Source: JBBRLA01 sp038231615
GTDB lineage: Bacteria; Myxococcota_A; Polyangia; Palsa-1104; JAEUJZ01
Reading direction: 5' to 3'
NCBI GenBank assembly: GCA_038231615.1
Contig: JBBRLA010000203.1
Coordinates: 1 to 12,496, forward strand
Length of the DNA stretch: 12,496 nt
This document shows positions 10,858 through 12,496 of the stretch, piece after piece. The notes under the pieces are model-generated. The model saw only the letters and a list, made by a program, of their open reading frames with translations. It was not told the DNA's origin and ran no database searches. Position numbers and translations under genes: made by a program. Positions within the stretch are counted from its first letter, which is position 1, and each line of letters opens with the position of its first letter.

Positions 10858-12088
10858 GGGCCATGGCCTGAACCAGCAGGTCGCGAAAGGCGGCGAAAAG
10901 CTTGCGCATCGGCGCCGCCTTGTAGGCAAAAAGATCCGCCGGGTCCATGCCATGGACGATCATGTCGCTGTCCACCTCGAAGATCAGCAGCTCCCCGTCC
11001 TGGGTCTCGCTGCAATCCAGGCCCACGTAGTCCAGCTTCAGCCGCTGGGTGAGAACGGCAAAGGCCGCGGCGTGCCGTCGGGCAAATCCGTTCTCGAAAT
11101 CGGCCATGAAGCGGGCCTCTTCCGCGCGCTTTTCGGCGCTGTCGGTCATGCCGGCGTTCAGATAATGGATCATCCAGTGCGACGAGATGCCCATGTGGCA
11201 CACAAACGGGCGCCCGCCGATGAGGATGATCCGGTACTTGCGGTACAGGCCGTCTGGATTTTGGTAGTCGACGAAGCGCGACAGGTAAAACTCGCTGCCG
11301 GGCGTTTCTCGCAAATAACCGGCGACGGCCCCCGGGTGGTCCAGTTTGCCCAGGGATTGCCCCGCGTGCGAGCCGACCGGGCGGACGATCAACGGAAAGG
11401 CCCCATCCGAAAGGACGGTGGAGATCGAAAGCTCGTCGCTGCCGATCTGCTCCAGCACCGATCGGCCGACGCGCACCGAGGTCGGCATGACCACCCCGGG
11501 CAAAGGCCGCAAGAGCGAGCAGGCGCCGTCGCGCGAGAGCGCCGCGATGCGCGCCGGTGTATTGATCATCGGACGGGTAAAGGTCCCAGCCATCTCCTGG
11601 ATCTGCTTCAGGAGCGGTCGATTCTCGTCGGACTCGCCCACCGCGATGAAGACCACGTCATGCTCGGGCAGGGCCGTGGGGAAAGGCCGGCCCGGCACCA
11701 CGTAGAGCAGATCGAGGGCGACGTCGGACCCTTCCAGCAGGAATTCGAGCGGCGTGTTGGCCATCAGGTCACCCGGCGAAAGGATCGCCAGCAGCCGGAT
11801 GCGGCATTCGCCCGCGGCGGGCAGGTGGAAAAGCTGCTGGACCTTCAGCGCCTCCCCCTGCATGGAGAGACCGACCTCGCGGCTCCCCATGAGCTGCAAG
11901 ACGATGGACAGATCCATCAGCGCATGACCGTCGTTTGGGTCCTGGCCGGCGCGTTCTAAAAGGCGCGTCGCCACCGGCTTCAGATCGGCGCCGGAGAAGG
12001 CCTGCCTCATCAGCCAGGCCAGGCCGTGAAAGGGTTTGGCACCCGTGGCGGGTGCGTGAAAGGGTAGCGAGAAGTCAAACGTTTGCAT
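10838..12088 (-). CDS. ATP-grasp (RimK/glutathione-synthetase-like) enzyme with TPR-like N-terminus
   Basis: A 416-residue cytoplasmic protein. Residues about 36-88 hold a helical TPR-like pair (ALMDLSIVLQLMGSREVGLSMQ, seen in part). A Rossmann-like pre-ATP-grasp region follows (about 95-185, VVFIAVGESDENRPLL). The ATP-grasp part includes FPLIVRPVGSHAGQSL (231-246), KYRIILIGGRPFVCHMGIS (284-302), DYVGLDC (353-359) and IFEVDSDMIVH (369-379). ATP-grasp enzymes activate a carboxylate as an acyl phosphate and join it to an amine or thiol. Two positions differ from common members: Arg236 where the nucleotide-binding Lys is usual, and EVD (371-373) where E-x-N usually binds metal. It therefore looks like a divergent subfamily, and a ligase role is inference. 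It lies 15 bp after the decarboxylase gene; AGGA precedes its ATG. Confidence 0.85.
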   Translation of the reverse strand: MQTFDFSLPFHAPATGAKPFHGLAWLMRQAFSGADLKPVATRLLERAGQDPNDGHALMDLSIVLQLMGSREVGLSMQGEALKVQQLFHLPAAGECRIRLLAILSPGDLMANTPLEFLLEGSDVALDLLYVVPGRPFPTALPEHDVVFIAVGESDENRPLLKQIQEMAGTFTRPMINTPARIAALSRDGACSLLRPLPGVVMPTSVRVGRSVLEQIGSDELSISTVLSDGAFPLIVRPVGSHAGQSLGKLDHPGAVAGYLRETPGSEFYLSRFVDYQNPDGLYRKYRIILIGGRPFVCHMGISSHWMIHYLNAGMTDSAEKRAEEARFMADFENGFARRHAAAFAVLTQRLKLDYVGLDCSETQDGELLIFEVDSDMIVHGMDPADLFAYKAAPMRKLFAAFRDLLVQAMAHGRNRN

Positions 12089-12092
12089 GGGT

Positions 12093-12096
12093 TCCT
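12093..12096 (-). promoter_or_regulatory. Ribosome binding site of the ATP-grasp gene
   Basis: On the minus strand AGGA lies 4 bases before the ATG at 12088, within the 15-bp gap after the decarboxylase stop. The spacing is short but it is the only such motif, and it supports this start. Confidence 0.5.
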
Positions 12097-12103
12097 GGCT
12101 TGC

Positions 12104-12496
12104 TCAGTGGCTGCATGGGCCCGCCCCGAACGAGATCGTCGCGTCCAGCAGTGCGTCGATGTCGGCCGAAGTGGTGCGGTGGTTGACGATCGCCGCGCGA
12201 ATCGCGAGGCGGCCGTTGATAATTGTGGTCGAAGGCGCGGCAATCCCCGATTCCTGCAGGGCGATGACGATGTTGGCGTTGATCCGGTCCGCCTGGGCAT
12301 CGTCGATACCTGCGGGGCGGTAGCGGAAGCAGACGATGTTCAGCGACACCGGTGCCAGCAGTTCCAGCATGGGCAGGGTTTCTGTGATGCGATCCTTCAT
12401 ATAGCGCGCCAGCGCGCAGGTGCCGGAGATCATCCGGCCCAGCTTTTCGGTGCCAAAGACCATGAAGGTGAACCAGGTCTTGAGCGCCCGAAAGCC
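12104..12496 (-). CDS. Group II PLP-dependent decarboxylase, C-terminal part only (5' truncated)
   Basis: The frame is open to the window edge on the minus strand and ends at a TGA (complement of 12104-12106), so only the last 130 residues are visible. They begin GFRALKTWFTFMVFGTEKL, the familiar (R)RFRALKLWF-type segment of group II pyridoxal-dependent decarboxylases (aromatic amino acid, tyrosine and glutamate decarboxylase superfamily). A small C-terminal domain follows, with LNIVCFRYRP, LQESGIAAPSTT and RAAIVNHRTT. The PLP lysine and the substrate-selecting residues lie outside the window, so neither activity nor substrate can be judged. The family removes the alpha-carboxylate of an amino acid to give an amine and CO2. 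It is the first visible gene of the minus-strand operon, 15 bp ahead of the ATP-grasp gene. Confidence 0.88.
   Translation of the reverse strand, partial: GFRALKTWFTFMVFGTEKLGRMISGTCALARYMKDRITETLPMLELLAPVSLNIVCFRYRPAGIDDAQADRINANIVIALQESGIAAPSTTIINGRLAIRAAIVNHRTTSADIDALLDATISFGAGPCSH

Noticed and set aside
10568..11959. A 463-codon plus-strand open frame opposite the ATP-grasp gene
   Set aside because: The ATP-grasp frame has clear motifs, a ribosome binding site and operon spacing; the opposite frame is low in hydrophobic core patterns and has none of these.

Overview
The window is GC-rich throughout, densely coding, and has no RNA gene, insertion sequence, CRISPR array or convincing terminator that I can see. 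The gene content and the protein style (a MoxR/DUF58/BatA-like/VWA operon ending a coiled-coil, Gly/Gln-rich membrane protein with a conserved C-terminal tail) suggest a Myxococcota-like (former Deltaproteobacteria) genome or a related high-GC Gram-negative bacterium. This is inference from sequence style; no marker gene is present to prove it.

Left part, positions 1-9214, plus strand: one operon of five genes. In order they are a 5'-truncated membrane protein with a long coiled coil, a MoxR-family AAA+ ATPase, a soluble DUF58/VWA protein, a BatA-like membrane VWA protein, and a large membrane protein with two VWA domains around a glutamine-amidotransferase-like domain. The first gap is 96 bp; after that the genes are 5 bp apart, overlapping by an ATGA junction, or directly abutting. 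The positive-inside rule puts the VWA domains of the two membrane proteins, and the coiled coil of the first, in the periplasm, with MoxR and DUF58 in the cytoplasm. MoxR ATPases are known to work with VWA partners as chaperone-like or metal-dependent remodelling machines, so the set looks like an envelope-spanning MoxR/VWA module. Third-position base use changes abruptly from C-ending to G-ending codons at the junction near 4166.

Right part, positions 9193-12496, minus strand: a tight three-gene operon transcribed toward the first one. It encodes a group II PLP-dependent decarboxylase (only its C-terminus is inside the window), a divergent ATP-grasp enzyme with a TPR-like N-terminal region, and a long class-V-fold PLP enzyme. 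Gaps are 15 bp and then a 20 bp overlap, so the three are probably co-translated. Together they resemble a small uncharacterised biosynthetic cassette: an amine made by decarboxylation, a carboxylate-amine ligase, and a second PLP reaction. The substrate and product cannot be told from the sequence. The two operons converge and their last codons overlap by 22 bp, leaving no room for a conventional terminator.
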